From the NCBI RefSeq assembly GCF_004366795.1, contig NZ_SORF01000009.1:1-64000 (forward strand): a stretch of DNA of 64,000 nucleotides, in the 5' to 3' direction. The first letter of the stretch is position 1. Every line of letters starts with the position of its first letter. The position numbers and the translations under genes are program-made. The notes under the pieces are model-generated. The model ran no database searches. It had not been told where the DNA came from and saw nothing but the letters and a program-made list of their open reading frames with translations. This DNA comes from Alicyclobacillus sacchari (GTDB taxonomy: Bacteria; Bacillota; Bacilli; Alicyclobacillales; Alicyclobacillaceae). Positions 36,548 through 44,769 of the stretch are shown here, piece by piece.

Positions 36548-37981
36548 GTGCGCATTCATCTGTTGCATATGAACGACGTTCACAGTCGTCTAGAAAGTTA
36601 CATGCGTTTGGGACGACAGCTACGAGCATTGCGATCGCGACTGCACGAGCAGGGAGAACCAGTTCTTACGTTCGATATCGGCGACGTTCTCGACCGCGTG
36701 CGTCCTGAGACCGAAGCGACGATGGGCTTCTTGAACGCCGACATGATGGCCGCACTTGGCGTGAACGGTTGGGTGTTTGGCAATAACGAAGGATTGACCA
36801 TCCCAGTTCAGGATTGGGAAGGTTTAGCGGCGAGATCGAACGCCTGGGTATTCGGCACCAACCTGCGGCAGGCAAATGGCGAGCCGTTTCCCTTTTTCAT
36901 CGACACGCACGTGTATGACGTAAACGGCGTCCGCATCGGCACGTTTGGCTTGACGCCAAAGTACGATCTTCCCTACGAGATGCTTCAAGTGCGGCCCCTC
37001 GATCCGTTCGCGTGTGCCCGCACTGCGGTTGCCAGCCTTCGTTCCGCCGGTGCAAACATCATCGTCTGTTTATCACACTTGGGGTTGCGCGATGATCGCC
37101 GTCTGGCAGCGACGGTGCCAGGCATCGATGCGATTCTCGGCGGGCATTCGCATGAATCGATGCCGAAGGCCGAATATGTCGAGAAAACGGCCATCTTTCA
37201 ACCTGGCAAACATGCGAGCGCGTTTGGCCACACCGTCATCGAGTGGGACGGTGAACGCGTCCAACAAGTCACGTCAACACCTGTACCCGTACTGCACGAT
37301 AGCCTGTTTGACACGGCGATGGAAGAGGTTTACCGCCGATATGAGGATCGGGTGAAGGGGATTCTCGGGCGCACGGTTGCATCCATTCCGGAGCGCCTGC
37401 CGATTGTCTATGAAGACGAGTCGGTCTTCGCCAATTTGTTGGTCGACGTGCTGTTTGACGAATGTCAGGGCGACCTTGCCGTGATGATGACAGGCGCATT
37501 AAACGCGAGCCTGTTACCTGGCAATCTGACGCTGGAAGCGTTACTCGCTGCGTGTCCGACGCCAACACGTCCAATTATTGTAAGTATGACAGGGCGAGAG
37601 TTGCAAGATGCCATCGAACAAGGAATTCAGCCGGAGACGTACGGTCGCCTGGGCATTGGCTTTGGTTTTCGGGGTGGGAAGATCGGCTACCTCGTGATTG
37701 CCGGGGCGGTTGTCGAATTGGTGGATGATGGAGATCGCCAACACGTGCGTCGCATTGTGCACCAGGGCGGGGAACTGGAGCCGGATCGCACGTATCGCAT
37801 CATCACATGCGAATATCTCTGGCTTTCTCCCGTGTTCGGTCCGTTCCGCAGCGCGCGGGAGATCACGTATCAACCGCCGTTGGTGCGAGAAGTGTTGATT
37901 GCCCGAATCGCGGAAGAAGGTCGGATCGAACGGGCGAAGATGAGGCGGTATGTCCGAGTGTCTGCCGACGAGAGGGGATGA
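36548..37981 (+). CDS. yunD: Metallophosphatase / 5'-nucleotidase family (YunD-like)
   Basis: Two-domain protein of 477 residues. The calcineurin-like N-terminal domain has HMNDVHSRLE, DIGDVLDR, GNNE (read from FGNNEG), LSHLG and GGHSHE, the full set of metal ligands. The C-terminal 5'-nucleotidase domain starts near residue 280 and includes ANLLVDVLFDECQGDLAV and a GALN segment. No signal peptide, so it should act in the cytosol, like B. subtilis YunD. The substrate is probably a nucleotide or sugar phosphate. The GTG start follows a GAGGTGA site; nth begins four bases after the stop. Confidence 0.88.
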   Translation: MRIHLLHMNDVHSRLESYMRLGRQLRALRSRLHEQGEPVLTFDIGDVLDRVRPETEATMGFLNADMMAALGVNGWVFGNNEGLTIPVQDWEGLAARSNAWVFGTNLRQANGEPFPFFIDTHVYDVNGVRIGTFGLTPKYDLPYEMLQVRPLDPFACARTAVASLRSAGANIIVCLSHLGLRDDRRLAATVPGIDAILGGHSHESMPKAEYVEKTAIFQPGKHASAFGHTVIEWDGERVQQVTSTPVPVLHDSLFDTAMEEVYRRYEDRVKGILGRTVASIPERLPIVYEDESVFANLLVDVLFDECQGDLAVMMTGALNASLLPGNLTLEALLAACPTPTRPIIVSMTGRELQDAIEQGIQPETYGRLGIGFGFRGGKIGYLVIAGAVVELVDDGDRQHVRRIVHQGGELEPDRTYRIITCEYLWLSPVFGPFRSAREITYQPPLVREVLIARIAEEGRIERAKMRRYVRVSADERG

Positions 37982-37985
37982 GACG

Positions 37986-38666
37986 ATGGCCCTGCTGACC
38001 AAGCGGGAGACAGCGGAGGTGGTGGCGCGTTTGGCCGCGTGTTATCCAGACGCCAAATGCGCACTCAACTTCACGACGCCGTTTGAGCTGCTCATTGCGA
38101 CGATGTTGTCTGCACAGTGTACAGATGCCCGCGTCAACATGGTGACGGCACGATTGTTCCAAAAGTACAAAGGACCAGCGGCATTCGCCGCTGCGACGCC
38201 TGAGCAGATGGCAAATGATATTCGCGAAGTGGGGCTGTTTCGCACGAAGGCCCAGAACATCGTTGCAACGGCGCGCATCCTGCTCGAGAAGTACGGCGGG
38301 GACGTGCCGCAAAGCCGCGAACAGTTGGTTGAGCTGCCCGGCGTCGGCAGAAAGACTGCGAACGTTGTGCTTTCCAATGCGTTTGGTATTCCCGCGTTTG
38401 CGGTGGACACGCACGTGCAGCGCGTGACGAATCGGATTGGCATTGTGAACAGCGACGATCCGTTGAAAACAGAGGAACAGGCCTGCCGCAAACTGCCGCG
38501 CGAATTATGGACGCAAGCACATCATCTGTTTATACACCATGGCCGCCAAATTTGTGTCGCGCGTAAGCCGAAGTGTGAAATCTGCCCGGTTGCCGATTTA
38601 TGTAACTACGCCCGTACGCAGGCGCGGCTTGCAACAGGAAACAACCGGCGCAAGGCAGTACCTTGA
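37986..38666 (+). CDS. nth: Endonuclease III (DNA glycosylase/AP lyase)
   Basis: Removes oxidised pyrimidines. 226 residues. The helix-hairpin-helix LPGVGRKTANVV holds the catalytic Lys, and VDTHVQRVTNR the catalytic Asp. The [4Fe-4S] loop is C-x6-C-x2-C-x5-C (CVARKPKCEICPVADLC). The frame extends 36 bases upstream, but the AGGGG site before this ATG fits. It is the second glycosylase of this fold in the window, with mutY. Confidence 0.96.
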   Translation: MALLTKRETAEVVARLAACYPDAKCALNFTTPFELLIATMLSAQCTDARVNMVTARLFQKYKGPAAFAAATPEQMANDIREVGLFRTKAQNIVATARILLEKYGGDVPQSREQLVELPGVGRKTANVVLSNAFGIPAFAVDTHVQRVTNRIGIVNSDDPLKTEEQACRKLPRELWTQAHHLFIHHGRQICVARKPKCEICPVADLCNYARTQARLATGNNRRKAVP

Positions 38667-38693
38667 TCAAAGGGCTGGAGGAGGCGTCCACGG

Positions 38694-39290
38694 ATGGCCT
38701 GGAAGCGGGCGTTTATCGTATTGTTGTCGATCAATTTACTCATCGTGGTGGCAGCTCTCATTGTGTGGAATACACTTCCAACCAAGAGTCAGACATGGAA
38801 CGGGACAGCCCCTAAAGGGATTGGACAGCAGCCGGCCGTCGAGGTCCAGATTGGCCAGGACGCCATTAACGCGTATCTTTCTTATGCCATCGCGCACGAT
38901 GAAGAAGTGGGCAAGATACTCGGTTCGGCCGATGTGCAGTTCGATCGAAACTGGAACTGCGACTTTGGCATTCGCTTGCTCGGCAGAATCGTGCCATTCC
39001 ACCTTGTGCTTACGCCAGAGGTGACGTCTGGGAACCTTGTCCTTCATGTCGACAGTGCCTCCATGTCCTTTTTCCCCATACCCAACAGTATTCTGTTTTC
39101 GGTGTTAGAACGGGCGCACACGCCGGATTGGGTCGAGACGAATCCCAACCAAGATGATGTCGGGATCGATTTTTCGAAGCGGCCGCAACGCCCGTTTGGC
39201 ATTCGCGTGTTGAATTATTCGGATACCACGAAGAAGTTGGCTCTCCAATTGACAATTTCCCCGCAAGCCGTCCTTTCGGGCAATCAGTAA
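38694..39290 (+). CDS. ypmS: YpmS family protein (DUF2140)
   Basis: Protein of 198 residues with one N-terminal membrane anchor (about 5-25: AFIVLLSINLLIVVAALIVW) and an extracytoplasmic domain. Family features are the VEVQIGQDAINAYLSYAI helix and the FFPIPNSILFSVLER segment with FGIRVLNY near the end. Members occur widely in Bacillales; the fold resembles lipid-carrier domains, but function is unknown. A GGAGG site precedes ATG. Confidence 0.8.
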   Translation: MAWKRAFIVLLSINLLIVVAALIVWNTLPTKSQTWNGTAPKGIGQQPAVEVQIGQDAINAYLSYAIAHDEEVGKILGSADVQFDRNWNCDFGIRLLGRIVPFHLVLTPEVTSGNLVLHVDSASMSFFPIPNSILFSVLERAHTPDWVETNPNQDDVGIDFSKRPQRPFGIRVLNYSDTTKKLALQLTISPQAVLSGNQ

Positions 39291-39420
39291 ATCGCAGTCT
39301 TCACATGAGGAATATCAGAATTTGTCCCGGCGCCGGCGCGGCGGCGGGATAACTTTTAGCTGCCTGTCGCACCCTACAAAACATGAAAGATGGTTCGTGA
39401 GACGATGGGAGGGTGCGTCG

Positions 39421-41223
39421 GTGGATATGAGCTTCACAGGAGCACTGAAACGCCTGTTGACGGTCGACGATTCGATGCTCGACGACCAGTTTACACTCGC
39501 CGACGATGATTCGTCAGAACCGGCTGATACCTATGGCGAGACACCGCAGCCGGAGACGGTCAATTTCACCACTGCAGAAAACAAGACAGACACCTCAAAG
39601 AAACCTGTCTCGATGCGGACATTTCTGCGGCGGGCGACAAGAGAGTACGAAGACGCCGTGGAGAAGGCTCATGTGGGCCAGGATGACGGGATCGAGTGCG
39701 ATATCGACGAGATGAAGCGGCGATTGGAGCGGTTTTTCCACCTGCCGCAGAACAAAGATATCGTGATCCGCGAGTTTCGCGTCGGCGTTGAAAGCAAGTC
39801 GCCATGGCGCGGTATGGCCGTGTTTGTCGATGGGCTGTCCGACAAAAACGTCATCAATTCAGCCATCCTTGAGCCATTGATGATTCTCACACACGTGAGC
39901 GAAGAAAATCCGCGACGCACGCTCGAGTATGTCGTGGAAAAACTACTCCCCGGCAATCAATCTCAAATCGTCGACAAATGGTCAGAGGCGGTTGCCAATA
40001 TCCTGACAGGATCAACTGTGCTCTTTCTCGACCGTTGCAATGGCGCGCTGGTGATTGAGACAAAGGGCTGGGAACACCGATCCGTATCGACGCCGCAGAC
40101 GGAAAACGTCGTTCGTGGTTCACAGGATGCGTTTACGGAAAACTTTCGTGCGAACACAGGATTGGTCCGTGCGCGACTGCGTACGGAACACTTGGTTACG
40201 GAAATTCATACTGTCGGCAATCTGGCGCGCACAGACGTCGCCATCATGTACATTCATGGCGTGACCAATCCGAAGCTGGTGCGCGAGGTGCGTCGGCGCA
40301 TTTCGCAGATCGACGTCGACTTTATCCTCGATAGCGGTATGTTGGAACAGTTCATCGAAGATCGGCCGAGCATGCTGATTCCGCAGGTGATGGCGACGGA
40401 GCGGCCGGACAGGGTCGCGGCCTCTCTGGCGGAAGGCTATGTCGCCCTGTTTGTGGGCAATAGCACATATTGCCTGATTGTCCCGGTTGTCCTCTGGTCC
40501 TTGGTGCACAGTTCGGAGGATTCCAACATTCGCTTCTTGCCAGGGACGTTCATGCGGCTGATTCGCTGGATAGCGTTGCTGACGGCGTTATTGCTTCCGG
40601 GGCTCTATGTGGCGGTGACAAATTATCACTCGGAGATGTTGCCCACAGATCTGATGCTTGCGATTGCAGGCAGCCGCGAACAAGTGCCGTTTCCAGTCGT
40701 GGTGGAAGTTCTCCTTATGGAATTTGCCATTGAGCTGATTCGCGAAGCGGGCATTCGCATTCCGTCGGTGATCGGTCCGACCATCGGCATTGTCGGCGCG
40801 TTGATTATCGGCCAATCGGCCGTTCAGGCTGGTATCGTGAGCCCGTTGTTGGTCATCGTCGTCGCGACGACTGCACTTGCTTCGTTCACGGTGCCGAACT
40901 ATGAATTGAGCATGGGCATTCGCATCATGCGCTTTGCGTTCTTGATTGCCGGTGCCGTATTGGGGTTCTATGGAATTGCCATTCTGTTTGTTGTGTACGT
41001 CGTGCGTCTGACGATGCTGAAATCGTTTGGCGTTCCTATTTTATCGCCCATTGCGCCGTCTAGCGGCGCTTCGCGCGACGTTTTGCTGCGCGGGCCACTC
41101 TGGTCGATGAACAAACGCCCATCGTTTTTATATCCGTTGCGAAGTTGGCGACAAAAGCCCATGTCCAGGCCTTGGAGTGCGCCAACGCGCAAATCGGCTG
41201 GTAAAGAGGGGGGAGAGACATGA
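39421..41223 (+). CDS. Spore germination receptor A subunit (GerAA/GerKA family)
   Basis: Protein of 600 residues. An acidic, low-complexity start (about 20-70) leads to the GerA N-terminal domain with LPQNKDIVIREFRVG, LEPLMIL and GSTVLFLD, then EAFTENFRTN-like DAFTENFRANTGLVRARLR and VAIMYIHGVTNPKLV. The C-terminal half has five or so membrane segments (TFMRLIRWIALLTALLLPGLYVAV in part, GIRIPSVIGPTIGIVGALI in part). A subunits sit in the spore inner membrane and release ions on sensing germinants. The start is GTG, seven bases after GGGAGGG; the earlier in-frame ATG lacks a site. It overlaps the B gene by four bases. Confidence 0.93.
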   Translation: MDMSFTGALKRLLTVDDSMLDDQFTLADDDSSEPADTYGETPQPETVNFTTAENKTDTSKKPVSMRTFLRRATREYEDAVEKAHVGQDDGIECDIDEMKRRLERFFHLPQNKDIVIREFRVGVESKSPWRGMAVFVDGLSDKNVINSAILEPLMILTHVSEENPRRTLEYVVEKLLPGNQSQIVDKWSEAVANILTGSTVLFLDRCNGALVIETKGWEHRSVSTPQTENVVRGSQDAFTENFRANTGLVRARLRTEHLVTEIHTVGNLARTDVAIMYIHGVTNPKLVREVRRRISQIDVDFILDSGMLEQFIEDRPSMLIPQVMATERPDRVAASLAEGYVALFVGNSTYCLIVPVVLWSLVHSSEDSNIRFLPGTFMRLIRWIALLTALLLPGLYVAVTNYHSEMLPTDLMLAIAGSREQVPFPVVVEVLLMEFAIELIREAGIRIPSVIGPTIGIVGALIIGQSAVQAGIVSPLLVIVVATTALASFTVPNYELSMGIRIMRFAFLIAGAVLGFYGIAILFVVYVVRLTMLKSFGVPILSPIAPSSGASRDVLLRGPLWSMNKRPSFLYPLRSWRQKPMSRPWSAPTRKSAGKEGGET

Positions 41224-42374
41224 GTCAGTCGGCGCGGCGCAACGCGAAGGTCCCAGGCTCCGAGATGACAGCCATGCTGATCATTTTCGTCAGTACCAAT
41301 GCGTTCCTCACCTATCCGCGATACATCAGTTTGAGTGGCTATGAGGCAGCTTGGATGGAGCCCGTATTTTCGGGGATGTTGACGCTCATTTTATTTTTCC
41401 TGGTCGAACACCTGTTGCGGAGGTATTTCAAAAACCTGGACATCGTCGAAGTCTCTAAAGAGGTGTTTGGAAGGTTCGGTGCAATCTTGATAGCGCTTTT
41501 GTTCTCGCTGTACTTCCTGTGTTCTACCGCCGCGGTCATGCGCGAGTTTACCGAAAATGTGGTCAGCACCGTCCTTCCCTCAACCCCGATTCTGATCGTT
41601 GGCGCGGTGTTCATGTTTGCTGTGGGATACATCGTCTACGGCGGCATTGAGGGCATTTGTCGAACAGCCTTCATCTTTTTGCCGATACTCTTGGTTGGGC
41701 TTGTTGCTGTGTGCCTTCTGACCGTCAATTGGTGGCGGCCCTACATGCTGCTGCCGTTGTGGGGGACGGGACCAGAACAGGTTCTGCGCGGCTCCCTTCA
41801 ATACAGCTCGATTTTCGCCAACGTGTTGCTGCTGACCATCATCTATCCGCACGTGCATGACACGTCGAAAATGCGCAGAATTGGCTTTGTCAGCATTGTG
41901 GTTTCGACCTTGTTGCTCGTTGGGCTGATGCTCACGTATCACATGGTCTTTCCGGCATCCGAAACGGGAAAGACGTCTTTCGCCTTGTATCGGTTGGCGC
42001 GCATGATCCACCTCGGGCCGTTCTTTCAAAGACTGGAGAGTATCTTCATCTTTTTGTGGGTGACTGCCGCCACTGTGCGGATGGCTGTTACCCTGTGGGG
42101 GTGCTCGTACCTGCTTGGCAAGGCGTTTGATTGGCCGACGTATCGCCCGGCGGTGCCAGCGCTTGTTCTGTTATCGTTCTCGCTGGGCATGTGGCCTGAA
42201 AACTGGATTCAGGTCATCAATTTTGACGGTACCTATTTGCTTCGTTGGGGGTGGATTGTGGTCTTTGCGGTTCCGATTGCGGTGTTGTCCATCGGTGCCA
42301 TGGTGAAGTTGATGCGGGGAGGCGGCCGCTTCCACGGAGGCCATCGTGGGCGAAGGAGGATGCAGCGTGTTTAA
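41220..42374 (+). CDS. Spore germination receptor B subunit (GerAB family permease)
   Basis: Amino-acid permease-like protein of 384 residues with ten membrane segments. The family start SEMTAMLIIFVSTNAFLTYPR is in its usual place (quoted up to a mid-segment), and there is LYFLCSTAAVMREFTE in TM3. B subunits are thought to bind the germinant. ATGA overlap with the A gene couples translation. The basic C-terminal tail (GGGRFHGGHRGRRRMQRV) overlaps the next small gene by eight bases. The germinant cannot be predicted. Confidence 0.92.
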   Translation: MSQSARRNAKVPGSEMTAMLIIFVSTNAFLTYPRYISLSGYEAAWMEPVFSGMLTLILFFLVEHLLRRYFKNLDIVEVSKEVFGRFGAILIALLFSLYFLCSTAAVMREFTENVVSTVLPSTPILIVGAVFMFAVGYIVYGGIEGICRTAFIFLPILLVGLVAVCLLTVNWWRPYMLLPLWGTGPEQVLRGSLQYSSIFANVLLLTIIYPHVHDTSKMRRIGFVSIVVSTLLLVGLMLTYHMVFPASETGKTSFALYRLARMIHLGPFFQRLESIFIFLWVTAATVRMAVTLWGCSYLLGKAFDWPTYRPAVPALVLLSFSLGMWPENWIQVINFDGTYLLRWGWIVVFAVPIAVLSIGAMVKLMRGGGRFHGGHRGRRRMQRV

Positions 42375-42540
42375 ATTCCTGTTTGCCATGATTATTCCTG
42401 TCATGATTTTCGCGTATACGATGTCATTCATGCGTTGGGCAGGCAGTCGTGCCGGTGCGACGGCGCAGGTATCTGCTGGTACGCTGGGTGTTCTGTCTCT
42501 GGCCGTCAGCGCGGCGGCACTGTGGAAGTTGTTAATCTGA
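42367..42540 (+). CDS. Small two-segment membrane protein, possible germination receptor D subunit
   Basis: 57 residues from a GTG with AGGAGG seven bases upstream. Two hydrophobic segments (VFKFLFAMIIPVMIFAYTM and SAGTLGVLSLAVSAAALWKL) joined by a short loop (RWAGSRAGATAQ). Several Bacillus germinant receptor operons contain a D gene encoding a protein of just this size and layout, which modulates receptor function. The position directly after the B gene supports this. No sequence motif is diagnostic, so the call is inference. Confidence 0.55.
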   Translation: MFKFLFAMIIPVMIFAYTMSFMRWAGSRAGATAQVSAGTLGVLSLAVSAAALWKLLI

Positions 42541-42543
42541 TGT

Positions 42544-42572
42544 TTGACCGTCCAGCCGACCCGGTATATTCT
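42544..42572 (+). promoter_or_regulatory. Promoter of rnhA-queG-ogt
   Basis: TTGACC (42544-42549), 17 bases, TATTCT (42567-42572). A TATATT with 15-base spacing overlaps. It lies 45 bases before rnhA. Confidence 0.6.
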
Positions 42573-42617
42573 GTTCTGGATTGAATGCCCCCTTGTTGGT
42601 GGCAAGGAGGATACATC

Positions 42618-43058
42618 ATGGAGAACCGTGAACCGGTTGTGATATATACTGACGGCGCTTGCTCTCGAAATCCAGGACCAGGCGGCTGGGCGGCGATTTT
42701 GCAATGGAACGATACCGTCAAGGAACTGTCCGGGGGCGAGCGCGAGACGACGAATCAACGTATGGAGATTCAAGCCGTGATCGAAGGACTAAGGGCTTTA
42801 AAACGTCCATGTGATGTTGTGATTCATTCGGATTCAGCCTATGTCGTCAATTGCTTTCAGCAGAAGTGGTATGTGAACTGGCAGAAAAACGGGTGGCGTA
42901 ACAGCAAAGGGGATCCTGTGCAAAACAAGGACCTGTGGGAAGCGTTGCTGGCTGCCATGAAACCACACAACGTGCAGTTTCAGAAGGTCAAGGGCCACGC
43001 CGGCGTACACTGGAACGAGCGCTGTGACGAATTGGCGCGGGCGGCGATTCCGCGATGA
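42618..43058 (+). CDS. rnhA: Ribonuclease HI
   Basis: Degrades RNA in RNA:DNA hybrids. 146 residues. The catalytic carboxylates D12 (YTDGACSRNPGPGGWA), E50 (RMEIQAVI), D72 (HSDSAYVVN) and D137 (NERCDELA) are all present, with H127 in KVKGHAG. The handle region with basic and Trp residues (QQKWYVNWQKNGWRN) is intact, as in E. coli RNase HI. AGGAGG lies seven bases before ATG. It overlaps queG by four bases. Confidence 0.95.
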   Translation: MENREPVVIYTDGACSRNPGPGGWAAILQWNDTVKELSGGERETTNQRMEIQAVIEGLRALKRPCDVVIHSDSAYVVNCFQQKWYVNWQKNGWRNSKGDPVQNKDLWEALLAAMKPHNVQFQKVKGHAGVHWNERCDELARAAIPR

Positions 43059-44230
43059 CTCCGCCTCTCCGGCTCACCCGGGACGACATTGCACAAATGG
43101 CTGCTGCGCTCGATCTCCCGGAGATTGGCGTCACGGATGCAGAGCCGTTTCCAGAGCTCGTTGCCCCGCTCCTCGCGTACGAAGAGCGGGGGCGAACCGG
43201 TTTTGAAGCTGGCGATCTCGCTTCGCGAATACAACCATCCCTGCTTTTTCCGGAAGTCAAGTCGATTGTCGTTGCCGCGTTGCCCTATATGACACCAGCC
43301 GGAGAAGCGCTGGCAAGGTCACATCCGCGCGGCGAAATGCGTGGGCAAGCTTCCGGTTACACCTATGGCCAAGACTACCATGGTGTCTTGCGGGATCGCT
43401 TAACGCAACTCCAAGCTGCGATAGAAGACTGTTTAGGCAGGCCTGTCGGCGCGCGCGTTGCAGTGGATACTTCGCCGCTGGTCGACAGGCGGGTGGCGGA
43501 GCGCAGTGGCGTCGGTTGGGTTGGGAAAAACGGCATGTTATATAGCGAACGATACGGTTCCTACGTGTTTTTAGGCGCTTTGTTGCTGGACATTGAAATC
43601 GCCGACGCAAATTCGTATCCGCCTGCCATTGGCCGCCATTGCGGATCGTGCGAACGCTGCATGACCGCGTGTCCGACAGGTGCCATCGTGGGCCCGGGCC
43701 AACTGGATGCGACGCGTTGTCTGTCATACATCACACAAATGAAGGGTGTGATTCCGCGGGCGTATCGCAAGAAAATGGGGCGCCGCGTGTGGGGATGCGA
43801 CGTCTGTCAAACGGCGTGTCCCTTGAATCGAATGCGCGAAGCGGCGGACGATCCGGCGTTTCACCCAAACCCAGAGCTCGCCTACCCAGATTTGGTGGCG
43901 TTGCTCAAGATGTCAAATCGTCAGTTTATGCGCGTGTACGGCGAGACGGCCATGGGATGGCGGGGTGTGCGAACATTACAACGCAATGCGCTGATTGCCC
44001 TTGGCAACATTGGACGTCATGATGCGATTGCGCATATAGAGCCGTTTCTTCGGTCGGACAGGGTGGAATTGCGCGCGAGTGCAGCGTGGGCGTTGGGTGA
44101 AATCGGCGGGCCGGACGCTGTCAAGCTCCTCGTGGCTGCACAGGCCGTGGAAGCGGACGAAGACGTGCGCCGTGAGCTAGAGGAAGCCGTGATGTCGATC
44201 AAGAACAGGACAAAGGAAAAGGAGGCGTGA
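43055..44230 (+). CDS. queG: Epoxyqueuosine reductase QueG
   Basis: Cobalamin- and iron-sulfur-dependent enzyme for the last step of tRNA queuosine synthesis. 391 residues. Two [4Fe-4S] clusters are bound by CGSCERCMTACP and CDVCQTACP with the intervening CLSY cysteine. The catalytic Asp region reads AVDTSPLVDRRVAERSGVGWVGKN in two stretches. The C-terminus has HEAT-like repeats (RNALIALGNIGRHDAI, ELRASAAWALGEIGGPDAV) that contact tRNA. It overlaps rnhA and ogt by four bases each, so the three genes form a tight operon. Confidence 0.95.
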   Translation: MTPPLRLTRDDIAQMAAALDLPEIGVTDAEPFPELVAPLLAYEERGRTGFEAGDLASRIQPSLLFPEVKSIVVAALPYMTPAGEALARSHPRGEMRGQASGYTYGQDYHGVLRDRLTQLQAAIEDCLGRPVGARVAVDTSPLVDRRVAERSGVGWVGKNGMLYSERYGSYVFLGALLLDIEIADANSYPPAIGRHCGSCERCMTACPTGAIVGPGQLDATRCLSYITQMKGVIPRAYRKKMGRRVWGCDVCQTACPLNRMREAADDPAFHPNPELAYPDLVALLKMSNRQFMRVYGETAMGWRGVRTLQRNALIALGNIGRHDAIAHIEPFLRSDRVELRASAAWALGEIGGPDAVKLLVAAQAVEADEDVRRELEEAVMSIKNRTKEKEA

Positions 44231-44769
44231 TCGAATTGGATGGACAGAGTGTGCGTGTGATCGCGACGCAGTTCGGCCCGTTTGCCGTGGTGACAGACGA
44301 TGAAACCGTGGTGGAAGCGACGTGGCTGCGAGCAGAGCACGAGGTGGATAGGCTTAAAGAAAATCGGGATGGCTCGCGACTGTCTGCGAGGCTCGCGGAT
44401 CGGGCGATAGAGGAGGTACAAGCCTATTTTCGGGGCGAGTTGACCGCCTTCACGGTTCCCGTCCGTGCCCATGGCACGCGATTTCAGAAGGCTGTATGGC
44501 AAGCTCTGTGCGCCATACCGTACGGCGAAACGGCGACATATGGCGAAATTGCCGAGCGGATTGGACGGCCCGCTGCCGTGCGGGCAGTCGGGCAGGCAAA
44601 CCGGGCGAACCCCGTCGCGGTTATCGTGCCATGTCATCGCGTTGTCGGCAAAGGTAGCGTCCTGCGCGGCTATGCTGGCGCTGCGGTCGACATTCAGGAA
44701 GGGTTACTCGCATTGGAACAAGGGTTACTCCTCCTGCTCCCCGAGATGTTCGATTTGATCCGCGAGTGA
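44227..44769 (+). CDS. ogt: Methylated-DNA-protein-cysteine methyltransferase (O6-alkylguanine)
   Basis: Suicide repair protein that takes the methyl group from O6-methylguanine. 180 residues. The acceptor Cys136 lies in VIVPCHRVVG; the Arg finger helix is in AVRAVGQANRANP, and the active-site loop continues as LRGYAGAAVDIQEGLLALE (quoted as its 19 residues). The start is GTG overlapping queG, with AAAGGA nine bases upstream; TTG nine bases later is also possible. The last 45 bases overlap the convergent cotS-like gene. Confidence 0.93.
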   Translation: MIELDGQSVRVIATQFGPFAVVTDDETVVEATWLRAEHEVDRLKENRDGSRLSARLADRAIEEVQAYFRGELTAFTVPVRAHGTRFQKAVWQALCAIPYGETATYGEIAERIGRPAAVRAVGQANRANPVAVIVPCHRVVGKGSVLRGYAGAAVDIQEGLLALEQGLLLLLPEMFDLIRE

